64,000 nucleotides of DNA from Cellulomonas timonensis (GCF_900046455.1 NZ_FCOT01000013.1:620001-684000), one strand, 5' to 3'; numbered from the stretch's first letter, positions 1-8,739 are shown. Notes: generated by a model from the sequence alone, not told the origin. Numbers and translations: made by a program.

Positions 1-21
1 GCCCAGCAATAACTAGTGATT

Positions 22-2106
22 TCAGCTCAAGTAGGTCGACAGGTAGTTTGTGAGGTCCTTTTCCACGAGGACACGCCAGTGCTCGACGATATCCTTGTCA
101 TAGTAGTCAGACAAGGTCTTTTTGAGGCGGCTCAACTCAACCTGCGACGGGACGTCCTTCCGCTCGAATAGTTCGATTGGCGAAGCGCCAGCGATCTCTC
201 GGCCTCGGTTGAGGTGGCGTATCATGGGGTTCAGAACGCCTTCGATGATGTAGTTGTGCAGAGAAGCGGTCAGTTCGATAGTATTCGTCGATCCGAGCAG
301 CGTCACTTCTGACTTGCCGTTCGTCAGGAACCTTGGGATGGACGCGAAATCCATATTCAGTTTGAGATACTCGCTCACTGAGCGGGTGGCCCATCCTGCG
401 CCCCCCTCAAACAAGCAGAACTCGCTCTTAAGGAAGTTCTTGCTGGTCATGTAGAAGATTAGCGTGTTCGAGCTTGTAATGCTCTCTTTAATTACGCTAC
501 TCAACGATCGTTCGTCGAGCGATTGCTCGATGGCCCCGATGCGTGACGTAAAGAAGATCTCGTCCAAAGTCGCGCCGCGAGCACGTAACACTTCATCGAT
601 GAATTGCGCAAAGGCCTTGTCGGCGCTCGCGTGCGATATGAACACCCGAAAATCTTGTTTGACAGGCAGGTCTCCCTGGATTTTGTTCGTTATCACCACT
701 TGGAGTTCATCCCTGGTCGCCTCGGGTATCTCCGGATGGTGCGCAAGGTCCTGTTGGAGTTGGTCCGAAAAGTGGCGCTTCGCTACTGACCCTTGGCGTG
801 CCTTTTCCTCGGAGACCTCAGCCGATATCTTCGCTGCCAGGGCGGTTCTTCGTTGGATCAATGCCCGCACAATTGGCCGAACGAGGGCCTTTAGGAGTGT
901 GATTCGACCGTCGGTTTCGTCGAAGTCCTGTCGGTTTGAGGTCGCTATGTCCGGCAATGAATCGTCGTCCAGCAAGTCGAAGGAAATCTCGCCCTCGATG
1001 TAGTTTGCGTATGTTCCAGTGATGCCCAACTGGGTGAGTAGTCGGTCGCTCGCGAGTTTACCCCGAACGTACACGCGAATCTGGGCGGGATTGTAGTACT
1101 TGTTCTTTGTGAAGCGCGGGTCGTTCCGCTTGGCGTCCTCGTTCTCAATGGTGGCGTGTACTCCGATCCATCCAGTGAGGGTGTATTTAACCTCGTCGTA
1201 CGTCTGGTTTGACCGATCAACGAGTTGCGCAATCTCGCTCCACGCCTCATCATCGGGCGGGTCTGAAGGAAAACCGCTTAGCGATTGCCCGCACTCGTAT
1301 AGCCCGCCGGGTAGCCCGCGTGCTGGTACCTGTACCGAGGCGGAGGTGCTTGAAAGTTCCGGTGGCCTGACCGTGGTGTCTGGGAAATGTCGCGCTATCT
1401 CTACAAGGTTGCCGTAAGCTACGCTCTTCTCAACAGCCTGATAGCCAGGCTTCGAATTGGCTGTGCGTACCCATAGAAGTATCTGCGGCAACGTATTCGA
1501 GGGTAGTAGAAACTGGTTTGCCAGACGTGAGCCTAGAGAACTCATAGACTGTGGGCCGTATCCCGTAAGGTCAACATCCAACATTAGTAGGCGGGTGCCA
1601 GACTTTAGGGAGAGCCAGAGGTCATCATTTTCGGTCGCTGGTGTCGTGGCGCTTGCCGTGAGTTTGGGGCTCTCGCTGTCACTGACCACCCCCTCGCGAG
1701 CGTCGAGTTCCCAAGAGCTTGAGCCGCCCTCCAGGTGTCGCGTCTGTAGATAGAACCGGCGAGACAAGAACAAGGCTGCGAGCTTTCCGATGCCTTTGCG
1801 CCCTTTAACTGTGCTAGCGCTCGTGTTCCCGCCCATCCTTGCGTGTTCGCGTTTGTTGAAGCCAACCTTCACGTAGTTTGAGATGTCCGCACGGCTCATC
1901 CCTGACCCGTCGTCGATCACCTCGACGATTGCTTTGGATTTGTCCCTAACGTCGATATAGACGTATACGTTCCGCGCTCCGGCGTCGAGTCCATTTGCAA
2001 CGAGTTCAGATAACGCGCTCCATGGATTGGAGTAAAGTCCGCGTCCGAGCAGTTTGAGCGCGAGCCAACTGAACGTGAACGTGGCCTCGTCGTTGACACT
2101 CTCCAC
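22..2106 (-). CDS. GHKL ATPase fused to a C-terminal TIR domain (putative defence protein)
   Basis: This 694-residue protein starts at GTG behind an AGGAGG ribosome site 5 bases upstream. The N-terminal half is a GHKL (gyrase/Hsp90/MutL/MORC-like) ATPase: N-box E34-N38 with D41, G1 box D65-D66-G67-S68-G69-M70, and a glycine-rich ATP lid at K101-K109. A SNRQDF motif near 390 resembles the end of the second GHKL lobe. A helical linker (about 405-480) leads to a TIR domain (486-580) that opens FRVFISHASADK, with E567 in the position of the NADase glutamate. Known TIR effectors in bacteria degrade NAD+ or make nucleotide signals during phage infection, so a sensor/switch ATPase controlling a TIR effector is my inference. 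GC is far lower than in the neighbours, which suggests transfer. No partner gene is visible because the window ends 21 bases beyond the stop. Confidence 0.85.
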   Translation of the reverse strand: MESVNDEATFTFSWLALKLLGRGLYSNPWSALSELVANGLDAGARNVYVYIDVRDKSKAIVEVIDDGSGMSRADISNYVKVGFNKREHARMGGNTSASTVKGRKGIGKLAALFLSRRFYLQTRHLEGGSSSWELDAREGVVSDSESPKLTASATTPATENDDLWLSLKSGTRLLMLDVDLTGYGPQSMSSLGSRLANQFLLPSNTLPQILLWVRTANSKPGYQAVEKSVAYGNLVEIARHFPDTTVRPPELSSTSASVQVPARGLPGGLYECGQSLSGFPSDPPDDEAWSEIAQLVDRSNQTYDEVKYTLTGWIGVHATIENEDAKRNDPRFTKNKYYNPAQIRVYVRGKLASDRLLTQLGITGTYANYIEGEISFDLLDDDSLPDIATSNRQDFDETDGRITLLKALVRPIVRALIQRRTALAAKISAEVSEEKARQGSVAKRHFSDQLQQDLAHHPEIPEATRDELQVVITNKIQGDLPVKQDFRVFISHASADKAFAQFIDEVLRARGATLDEIFFTSRIGAIEQSLDERSLSSVIKESITSSNTLIFYMTSKNFLKSEFCLFEGGAGWATRSVSEYLKLNMDFASIPRFLTNGKSEVTLLGSTNTIELTASLHNYIIEGVLNPMIRHLNRGREIAGASPIELFERKDVPSQVELSRLKKTLSDYYDKDIVEHWRVLVEKDLTNYLSTYLS

Positions 2107-2552
2107 GGTTCCTCCTCGGTCTGTCCTATTCGGCCTTCGTCAGCCTACTGGCGTGCGTCGGCGTAGGGGCAAGGTTTGCGCGGTCGGGTTCGCACAAGGC
2201 GGGTCGGTGCTCGCGCCGGTTTCCGCTGCGATGGTGAGGAGTTCCGGTCGACGTCGTGCATTTGCTGCACGTCCCGACGCTCGTGAATCTCTGTGTGCGG
2301 CTCGACACGGCTTAGCCCTCGCAGCGCGGCCGACCGCGCTTTGGCCTACGCGCGCTGGCGAGGGTTGTGGAGTTCGAGTCCACGGCTGACGCAAAGGGAG
2401 ATGGCAGGTTCCGTTGGTGTGAGGCGCAGAATCCCGCAGCCGCTGTCCAGGCGCCGGACTCGTCGCGCCCGCCGCGATTACGTCACGCTGTCGAGCCCAG
2501 CCCGGTAGTCCGGAATGGGCTGGGTGGCGAGGTGGGAAGGCTCGTGCCCGGC
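2107..2552. other. Intergenic region, no gene recognised
   Basis: This is the boundary between the low-GC GHKL-TIR gene and ordinary high-GC chromosome. Only the ribosome site of the GHKL-TIR gene (AGGAGG at its left end, minus strand) is clear. A T-arm-like hairpin at 2367-2383 has no accompanying acceptor, D or anticodon arms, so I do not call a tRNA. The open frames here have no recognisable product. Confidence 0.5.
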
Positions 2553-3005
2553 TCAGCCGGCGTCCCTCCGAGCGCTGGCCAGGGCCCGGGTGATGAGGCC
2601 GCTGATGGCGCCGATCGCCGCGCCTGTGACGGTGCCGCTCACCATGGCCGCGAACCGCGGGATGAGAGTCGAGCCGCCGACAACCGGGAGGGCGCCCTCG
2701 AACGCCGAGTCCCAGAGGAGTTGGTGGGTGACCGCCATCAGCAGGCCGCTCATGATCCCGATTGTCAGGACCGTCAGGAACGGGCGTGGCGAGCGGACAC
2801 GGAGGGTCACGAAGATCCAGGCCGCGATGGGGATGAGGGCCAGCGGCCAGTTCGCCAGGGCGAACCCGCCGTCGATCAGCTGGAGGTCGTGGAGGACCAC
2901 CCGGGGGAGGACCAGGGCCGCGAGCCCGACCATGGTGAGCAGCGGGATGCCGAAGTGCCGCTGCGAGGCGCGAGTGGGGTTCTGGGTTGCGATGTCTGGA
3001 GTCAT
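2553..3005 (-). CDS. Small integral membrane protein, unknown function
   Basis: A 150-residue protein starting at ATG (MTPDIATQNP). It has about four hydrophobic segments: LLTMVGLAALVLPRVVL, ANWPLALIPIAAWIFVTL, FLTVLTIGIMSGLLMAV and a glycine/alanine-rich segment near the end (VSGTVTGAAIGAISGLI). The pattern and length fit a small four-helix membrane protein, but I do not recognise a family or pathway. A longer open frame extends upstream of this ATG but overlaps the next gene and has shadow-like arginine-rich composition, so I start at the ATG. It lies downstream of the epimerase-like gene on the same strand, 161 bases away. Confidence 0.65.
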   Translation of the reverse strand: MTPDIATQNPTRASQRHFGIPLLTMVGLAALVLPRVVLHDLQLIDGGFALANWPLALIPIAAWIFVTLRVRSPRPFLTVLTIGIMSGLLMAVTHQLLWDSAFEGALPVVGGSTLIPRFAAMVSGTVTGAAIGAISGLITRALASARRDAG

Positions 3006-3166
3006 GCCACCGACGCTAGGAAGCGCGAGGCCTTGGCCGCGTCGGCGTGGGGCGTGACCTGACGTCGCCGTCAGTCGACACGCGACATCGCCCCGCGGCA
3101 ACCGTGCCGGTCCTGGCGGAGGCGCGGCGCCGGCGATCCCGCGCGGGCGGGATCGCCGGACTGCGG

Positions 3167-4165
3167 TCAGGCCGTGGCGGCTCGTGCCTCGATGTCGAGG
3201 CAGGCCTGGATCGTCTCGACGATCGCGGCCGGCACGTCGGCGTCGGCGTACCGCAGCGCGGGCTGGCTGAGCGCCGGGTCGGACACGGCGTCGCGGGCGT
3301 TGAACCGCGTGGAGTCGCTCACGTGGATCCCATGCTCCTTGCCCGCCGCCGCAGCTGCGGCGTCGTGCTGGGCGGCCACCGGCAACATCACCTCGAGCGG
3401 CACCACGCCGACCTCGTCGGGGTTGCGGCCGATCAGCTCGCAGATGGTGCGGTGGAACTCGACGTACGTCAGGTTGTAGCCGTTGATCGGGTACCTGCCC
3501 CCGTGCTCGCCGTGCTCGATGGCGCCCACGGCCGCCTGGGCGACCTGGTCGACGGTCACCGACGACGTCGAGCCCGCGCCGACGCCCACGAAGCCCGGCT
3601 GCGCGCGGATCAGGTCGATGAACATCTGCCACAGCGGTGTGCGGCCGGGCATCGTGCCGAAGATGTACGGCAGGCGCAGCGACATCACGTCCATCGCCCC
3701 GTCGCCCTCGAGGTACGCGATCTCCTCCTGCGCGAGCCGCGTGCGCGGGTAGCCGTTGTGGGTCCGGTAGCCCAGGTCCGGCCACTGCTCGGCGAACTCG
3801 GCGGTGTAGGAGTTGAACAGCACGAACTTCTTGACCCCGGCGGCCCGCGCGAGCCGCGCCACCCGCTGCACGGGGCGCACGTTCGCCTCGTAGAAGAAGT
3901 GGGCGGACGGGGCGTCCGGGGTGACGCGCTCATCGGCGCCCGCGGCGTAGACCACCGCGTGCCGTCCCGCGAGGAGCGTCCCGAGCTCGTCGTCGGACAG
4001 CGCGCTGACATCGGCCAGGACGTTCTCCACCTCGGCGGGGAACAGGTCCTCGACGGGCATGGGCGGCAGAGCCAGCGACGTCACGGCGTAGCCCCGCCGC
4101 AGCAGCTCGAGCGTGGTGTGGTAACCGAGGAGGCCGGTGCCTCCGATGACGAGGACCGAGTCCAT
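3167..4165 (-). CDS. NAD(P)-dependent epimerase/dehydratase family protein (extended SDR)
   Basis: A 332-residue protein that opens with a Rossmann fold, VLVIGGTGLLGYHT, carrying the GxxGxxG dinucleotide-binding motif of extended short-chain dehydrogenases. Residues around 60-90 (LADVSALSDDELGTLL, AVVYAAGADER) match the second strand and the NAD ribose region. The Y-x3-K pair of the active site is probably in NGYPRTRLAQEE, although the lysine spacing is not canonical, so catalysis is uncertain. Such proteins act on nucleotide sugars or other cytosolic alcohol/ketone substrates; the substrate cannot be inferred here. The gene stands alone between a membrane protein and an AlaDH/PNT-type enzyme. 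Confidence 0.8.
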   Translation of the reverse strand: MDSVLVIGGTGLLGYHTTLELLRRGYAVTSLALPPMPVEDLFPAEVENVLADVSALSDDELGTLLAGRHAVVYAAGADERVTPDAPSAHFFYEANVRPVQRVARLARAAGVKKFVLFNSYTAEFAEQWPDLGYRTHNGYPRTRLAQEEIAYLEGDGAMDVMSLRLPYIFGTMPGRTPLWQMFIDLIRAQPGFVGVGAGSTSSVTVDQVAQAAVGAIEHGEHGGRYPINGYNLTYVEFHRTICELIGRNPDEVGVVPLEVMLPVAAQHDAAAAAAGKEHGIHVSDSTRFNARDAVSDPALSQPALRYADADVPAAIVETIQACLDIEARAATA

Positions 4166-4344
4166 GATGTGGCTCCCTACAGTGCTCCGGCGCCCCCGGC
4201 GCCGTGACGGCCCGTGCCGCCGTGACCAGTCTGTTCGGGGGCGTCCGAGGCCGATGAGGGCCTAGGTCCTGCGCAGGTCAGGCCCTAGGTCCTGCGAACG
4301 GGCTCGCGGCCGGGAGCCACTTGCGGAGCGGTGCCGCACCCGCC

Positions 4345-5502
4345 CTAAGCCGCGCGGACGTGCGGGTACTGCGCGGCCCGGCCCTGGAAGTCGAGGATCG
4401 CCGGGTTGACCACGGACCCGTCCCGCACCTCGATGGCCCGGCCGATCGTCTGGTCCTGGTCCCACGCCGCGGGGCCCGCCATGACCGTGGGCAGGAAGGG
4501 GAGCAGCGCCTCGCTGATCTCCCAGGTGGCCGACGCCCACAGGTAGGTCGGGCTGTGGTCGACCCCGTAGTAGTGCACGCGGTCCCCGACATCGAACGTC
4601 GGCGACGCGAACGTGGTGGTGCGCGCCCACGTGAACCCCATGCCCTCGTCGCACGAGACGTCCACGACCAGGCTGCCCGGTCGGAACCCGCCCAGCTGGG
4701 CCTCGCTGAGGTAGGTGAGCGGGGCGGCGGGATCCTGCAGTGTGCAGTTGACGACGATGTCGAACGTCGCGAGGAACGGCGCGAGCGGCTCGCGCCCGGT
4801 CTCGGTGAGGACGTGGCTCACGAACGGCGCGACCTCGTCATGGTCGAGCTGCGAGATGCGCACCGAGTGGATCGGGGACCCGACGGCCGCGACGCCCCGC
4901 TGCGTGAGGACATGGACGTCGTGCACGCCGTGCGCGTTGAGCGCCGTCACCGCACCGCGCGCGGTCGCGCCGAAGCCGATCACCACTGCGCGCAGTCGCC
5001 GCCCGTAGTCGCCGGTCGCCCCGTTCAGCTCGAGGGCGTGCAGCACCGAGCAGTACCCCGCGAGCTCGTTGTTCTTGTGGAACACGTGCAGCCCGAATCC
5101 GCCGTCGTGGCCCCAGTGGTTCATGGCCTCGAAGGCGATCAGCGTGAGCCGCCGGTCCACGGCCACCTGGGTCAGCGCGGCGTCTTGCACGCAGTGCGGC
5201 CAGCCCCACAGCACCTGGCCCTCGCGCAGCTCGGCGAGGTCGGCCGCCTGCGGCTTGGGCAGCAATACGACGTCGGAGCGCGCCAGCAGCTCGTCGCGCG
5301 AGCACACGTCGCCCACCAGGCTGCGCAGGTGGTCGTCGGTGGCCCCGAAGGCGGCGCCGTAGCCGTGCTCGAGGATGATGCGGGCGCGGAGGCCGGGGTC
5401 GATCCGCTCGAGATGCTCGGGGTGGATCGGGAGCCGGCGCTCGTCCTGCTTGCGGGACGTGGCCGGCACTCCGAGGTGGATAGCGCCGGACCTGGCGGTC
5501 AT
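4345..5502 (-). CDS. Alanine dehydrogenase/PNT-fold oxidoreductase, N5-(carboxyethyl)ornithine synthase-like
   Basis: A 385-residue protein with the two-part fold of alanine dehydrogenase and transhydrogenase. The N-terminal part (HLGVPATSRKQDERRLPIHP, later LEHGYGAAFGATDD) carries the R/K and E residues that bind the amino or keto acid. The C-terminal part has a Rossmann loop, VVIGFGATARGAV. The N-terminal wording resembles N5-(carboxyethyl)ornithine synthase more than ordinary alanine dehydrogenase. The expected reaction is NAD(P)H-linked reductive condensation or deamination of an amino acid with pyruvate; the precise substrate is not shown. I start at the ATG at 5502 because GAGGGAG lies just upstream, although the frame stays open further up. 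Confidence 0.75.
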   Translation of the reverse strand: MTARSGAIHLGVPATSRKQDERRLPIHPEHLERIDPGLRARIILEHGYGAAFGATDDHLRSLVGDVCSRDELLARSDVVLLPKPQAADLAELREGQVLWGWPHCVQDAALTQVAVDRRLTLIAFEAMNHWGHDGGFGLHVFHKNNELAGYCSVLHALELNGATGDYGRRLRAVVIGFGATARGAVTALNAHGVHDVHVLTQRGVAAVGSPIHSVRISQLDHDEVAPFVSHVLTETGREPLAPFLATFDIVVNCTLQDPAAPLTYLSEAQLGGFRPGSLVVDVSCDEGMGFTWARTTTFASPTFDVGDRVHYYGVDHSPTYLWASATWEISEALLPFLPTVMAGPAAWDQDQTIGRAIEVRDGSVVNPAILDFQGRAAQYPHVRAA

Positions 5503-5605
5503 CGTGGCTCCCTCGTGCGGACCACGTGGTCCGCGCCTCGACAGTACGGCATCGGGTCGGGGGCACTCCCGGGGCCGCCGCGCGCGGGACCGTGGCGGCG
5601 CGGCG

Positions 5606-6001
5606 CTAGGCCGGGTCGACGGGCGCCGAGGCGGAGGCGGGATCCGGCTCGGCGGGGAACTGCCCCGCGAGCGCGGTCTGGATCTCCAGGTGGCGCACGA
5701 GGAATGCCCGCTCGTCGAGCCGCTTGCGCCGCAGCCACGCGGTGACCTCGTCATTGCACTTGCTGGCGTTGCACGAACGACATGCCGGTGCGATGTTGTC
5801 CAGCGTGTAGCGCCCGCCGCGGGAGATCGGCAGCACGCAGTCACGTTGGAGCGGCTTGTCCGTGGCGCCGCAGTAGGCACAGCCGCCCCAGAGCTCCTGG
5901 AGCGCCGTCCACTGCTCACCGCTGAGGTCGTGCTCGACGTTGTCCATGCGGCGCTTGCGCTTGCGGGCCGCCCTGGCCTTGCGGCTTCGGATGACGGCCA
6001 T
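5606..6001 (-). CDS. HNH endonuclease domain protein
   Basis: A 131-residue protein with a basic N-terminus (RSRKARAARKRKRR) followed by a compact HNH/zinc-finger nuclease domain. The domain has CAYCG, then CVLPISRGGRYTLDNIAPAC and CRSCN, giving the two CxxC zinc knuckles and the central N of the HNH fold. The usual first histidine (DH of the DHV/DHI motif) appears as DC here, from a clear TGC codon. HNH proteins cut DNA in restriction, homing or repair. This one stands alone with no methylase or terminase beside it, so I give no role. The last 30 residues are Pro/Ala-rich and probably disordered. Confidence 0.8.
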   Translation of the reverse strand: MAVIRSRKARAARKRKRRMDNVEHDLSGEQWTALQELWGGCAYCGATDKPLQRDCVLPISRGGRYTLDNIAPACRSCNASKCNDEVTAWLRRKRLDERAFLVRHLEIQTALAGQFPAEPDPASASAPVDPA

Positions 6002-6074
6002 CGGCCCAGGCTACGTCCCCCAGTCTGCGGTGCTCGGGAGGTGCCTGGGCCGATGTGCTGGGCGTGGCGGCCGC

Positions 6075-6562
6075 TCAGCCGGTGGCGCAGGTCGCGAAGA
6101 GGGCTCCCGCGGAGCCAGTGGCCTGGAGCCGAACTCCGTGGCCTGCCCGGCGGCCTGCGAGCCGTTGTAGGCCACGTTCGTGAGCTGCACCGGCCCGCTG
6201 CTCGCGCTGCGGGTCACGCTCCACGAGTTCGTGATCGTGGCGCCGGGCGGCAGCGTCAGGCCGACGTTCCAGCGGTTGATCGCGGCGGCCCCCGCGGTCA
6301 CCCGCACCGCCGCGACGAATCCGCCATTCCACTGGCTGACGGTCACCGTCGCGGAGCAGGCGCCGGCTGGCGGTGTCGTCGGCGTCTGCCAGTCGCGCCA
6401 CTCCGAGAGCTGGCCCTGCGCCCAGCTCGAGATGCGGATCGCGCCGGGCGCGTCGGCCGTGCCCAGCAGGAGATTCTGGATGCTCTGTCGCAGGGGCGCG
6501 CGCCATTCGGAGCTGGCCGGCGCCAAGTGCCTTGTACACCTCGGCGCCGCCCAGGGCCGCCA
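6075..6562 (-). pseudogene. Broken CBM2-containing protein fragment (cellulose-binding module)
   Basis: A family 2 carbohydrate-binding module is readable from CSATVTVSQWNGGFVAAVRV to VAYNGSQAAGQATEFG, with conserved tryptophans (WNGG, RWNVGL, NSWSV). After EFG the frame is lost. Restoring one base near 6127-6128 gives the normal module ending FGFQATGSAGALFATCATG and a stop at 6075. Upstream, a second single-base change near 6530 would join AEVYKAL to the readable frame, and an 18-base tandem repeat follows at 6560-6595. No signal peptide or catalytic domain can be joined on. It is either a decayed gene for a secreted polysaccharide-degrading enzyme or a gene damaged by consensus errors. CBM2 is typical of Cellulomonas and relatives. 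Confidence 0.65.
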
Positions 6563-6627
6563 CGCAACTGTCGAGCGCCACGCAACTGTCGAGCAGAGCC
6601 CGGGGCGGCGTCACCTGATGAATCACT

Positions 6628-7221
6628 TCAGCCACGGCGGCCCGATCGGCCCCCCTCCCGCGCCGGGGGAGCCGCCCGCCGGTCGTCGCCGTCCTGGCCC
6701 AGCCCCCGGGCCCCGAACGGTCGTGGCTCGTCGCCGTCCGCGCGCGTGAGCCCGGGCGGGTGGGCGCGCGGATCAGGCGCGTCGCCCGAGGGGCTGTGGC
6801 CGAGTGGCTCGACAGCCTCGCCTCCGGTGAGCGGTCCGGCGTCGGGGTGGGCGCGTGGGTCGCCCTCCTCGTCAGGGCGGACGTCTGCGCCCAGTGGCGC
6901 GCCGTCCGAACCCTCGGAGCCTTCTTGCCCTCCCGCGCGGGAGGAGCCCGCATCCCCGTCCGGAAGAGCGCGGTCGGTTCCGTCGTGCTCATCCGCGGGA
7001 TCGGCGCCCCAGGGGGCGACAGCCTCGTCAGCGCGCTCGAACGGCCCTCCCGGGACGGCCGGCTCGTCGTGGCCCGCAGCTTCGACGCGCGCCCCGACGG
7101 GCTGCTCGGCTTCCCCGGCGCCGCCCGTGCCCCGACTTGGATCGCCGGGACGGGCGCGAGCGTCGCCCAACGACTCGTCCACAGGGGCGTCGAACGGCGC
7201 TCCCACCAGTGGCTCAGTCAT
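6628..7221 (-). CDS. Acidic, probably disordered protein, unknown function
   Basis: A 197-residue frame beginning at ATG with GGGAGGG upstream and only 15 bases after the previous stop, so it probably shares an operon with the 89-residue gene before it. The composition is extreme: glycine, alanine, proline, aspartate and glutamate dominate and there is almost no hydrophobic core (for example ADEAVAPWGADPADEHDGTD). Such low-complexity acidic proteins are usually disordered. I recognise no family. The opposite strand also has a long frame, so coding is supported mainly by the ribosome site and tight spacing. Confidence 0.45.
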   Translation of the reverse strand: MTEPLVGAPFDAPVDESLGDARARPGDPSRGTGGAGEAEQPVGARVEAAGHDEPAVPGGPFERADEAVAPWGADPADEHDGTDRALPDGDAGSSRAGGQEGSEGSDGAPLGADVRPDEEGDPRAHPDAGPLTGGEAVEPLGHSPSGDAPDPRAHPPGLTRADGDEPRPFGARGLGQDGDDRRAAPPAREGGRSGRRG

Positions 7222-7236
7222 GGTCGAGCCCTCCCG

Positions 7237-7506
7237 TCACTTCGTCTGGATGGCGGTGATCTCCGCGAGGCCGCCAGGCCCGCTGCGCAGCGTCGCCCGG
7301 AGGCGGACCGCCCACCGGTTCGCCTTCGCGGCCGTCGCCACCCCCAGCAGCTGCACGAGCTGGTGCTGGTCGTCCACGCGCAGCCGACGCCACCCCACGT
7401 ACCAGATCGAGTACCGGTACTCGATCCACGCGTGGGTCCCCGAGCTGAACACGTTGATGATCTCGGCGTCGTAGTCGATCCACTGGCTCTCGTCCCACGC
7501 AGACAT
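7237..7506 (-). CDS. Small conserved-looking hypothetical protein
   Basis: An 89-residue protein starting at ATG (MSAWDESQWIDYDAEIINVF). It is rich in aromatic residues and looks like one compact alpha/beta domain (HAWIEYRYSIWYVGWRRLRV, then LLGVATAAKANRWAVRLRAT). The folded appearance contrasts with the disordered protein encoded directly downstream on the same strand. I recognise no family, and no membrane segment or signal peptide is visible. The gene is divergent from the polyol dehydrogenase gene across a 204-base spacer. Confidence 0.55.
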   Translation of the reverse strand: MSAWDESQWIDYDAEIINVFSSGTHAWIEYRYSIWYVGWRRLRVDDQHQLVQLLGVATAAKANRWAVRLRATLRSGPGGLAEITAIQTK

Positions 7507-7710
7507 GGCATCCCCCCGCGGCCTCGGGCCGCCATCGCTGCGGCGGCGCTCAGTCCTATCGGACACCCGCTGCGCCGAGTGCGACACCGGACAGCCCGGC
7601 CCTGGCGCCACCGCCGCTGACCGACGTCCCGCTGGGCCGCCAGGACGGATCGATACGATCGAGCCGGCCCGGGGCGTCCCGGGCCGGGAGACGAAGGTGG
7701 TGGCGCACCG

Positions 7711-8739
7711 ATGAAGGTCGCGCGGTTGCACGGAGTCGGCGACATCCGGCTCACGGACGAGCCGGACCCGGTCCCCTCCGAGGGCGAGAGCCTCGTACGG
7801 GTGACCGCTGTGGGGTTGTGCGGCTCCGACCTGCACTGGTTCACCGACGGGGGCATCGGCGACGCCGGGCTGACGAGCCCGCTGGTGCTGGGCCACGAGA
7901 TGGCCGGGGTGGTGGTCGGCGGACCGGATGACGGCCAGCGGGTGGCGATCGACCCCGCGGACCCGTGCGGCGTGTGCGAGCACTGCCTGGAGGGCAACCG
8001 CAACCTGTGCCCGACTGTCAGGTTCGCCGGGCATGGGAAGACCGACGGCGGGCTGCGCGAGCTCATGGCGTGGCCGAGCCACCTGCTCCACCCCGTGCCG
8101 GACACGCTGTCCGCCGCGGACACGGCGGTGCTCGAGCCGCTCGGCGTCGCGCTGCACGCGATGGACCTGGGCAAGCCCCGCCTGGGCGCCACCGTCGTGG
8201 TGGTCGGCTGCGGCCCCATCGGCCTGTGCCTGGTGCAGCTCGCCCGGGTTGCCGGCGCGGGGCGGGTGATCGCTGTGGAGCCGCTGGCCCACCGCCGAGC
8301 CGCCGCCGACGCGCTGGGCGCCGACCAGTCGCTCGACCCGCGCGACCCCCAGATCCTCGACCTGGTCAGCGCGGCCACCGGCGGCGGGGGAGCGCACCTC
8401 GTCATCGAGGTCGCCGGAACCGACGACGCGGTCGACCTCGCGATGCACGCCGCCCGGCCCGGCGCCCGGGTCGTCCTCGCGGGCATCCCGTCGGAGGACA
8501 GCACGACGTTCCCCGCGTCCGTCGCCCGCCGCAAGGGGCTGACGATCCTGATGTCGCGCCGCATGAAGGAGATGTACCCGCGCACCATCGCCCTGGTGGA
8601 GCGCGGACTCGTCGACGTGGCATCGCTGGTCAGCCACACGTATGAGCTGGCCGACGCCGCCGAGGCCTTCCGCGTCGCGGACGACCGCACCGGGCTCAAG
8701 GTGGTCGTCGAGCCGACCGGGGACGTGGCCACCGCATGA
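7711..8739 (+). CDS. Zinc-dependent medium-chain dehydrogenase, probably a polyol dehydrogenase
   Basis: A 342-residue MDR-family dehydrogenase. The catalytic zinc ligands are in GLCGSDLHWF and GHEMAGVV, and the structural zinc lobe is CGVCEHCLEGNRNLC. The Rossmann loop is VVVGCGPIGLCL. Sorbitol, xylitol and threonine dehydrogenases share this layout; they oxidise a secondary alcohol with NAD(P)+. The start ATG follows a GGAGACGAAGG stretch. The stop overlaps the start of an FGGY kinase gene by four bases (ATGA), so the two are translationally coupled. The likely route is polyol to ketose by this enzyme, then phosphorylation by the kinase. The exact sugar is not shown and no transporter is adjacent. 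Confidence 0.85.
   Translation: MKVARLHGVGDIRLTDEPDPVPSEGESLVRVTAVGLCGSDLHWFTDGGIGDAGLTSPLVLGHEMAGVVVGGPDDGQRVAIDPADPCGVCEHCLEGNRNLCPTVRFAGHGKTDGGLRELMAWPSHLLHPVPDTLSAADTAVLEPLGVALHAMDLGKPRLGATVVVVGCGPIGLCLVQLARVAGAGRVIAVEPLAHRRAAADALGADQSLDPRDPQILDLVSAATGGGGAHLVIEVAGTDDAVDLAMHAARPGARVVLAGIPSEDSTTFPASVARRKGLTILMSRRMKEMYPRTIALVERGLVDVASLVSHTYELADAAEAFRVADDRTGLKVVVEPTGDVATA

Noticed and set aside
2367-2383. T-arm-like hairpin (GTGGA, loop GTTCGAG, TCCAC)
   Set aside because: No acceptor, D-arm or anticodon arm fits around it, and the loop register is shifted from the usual TTCRANY, so I do not call a tRNA or attachment site.
6760-7620. A 286-codon plus-strand frame opposite the acidic protein
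   Set aside because: Arginine-rich shadow composition and no ribosome site; the minus-strand gene has GGGAGGG and operon spacing.
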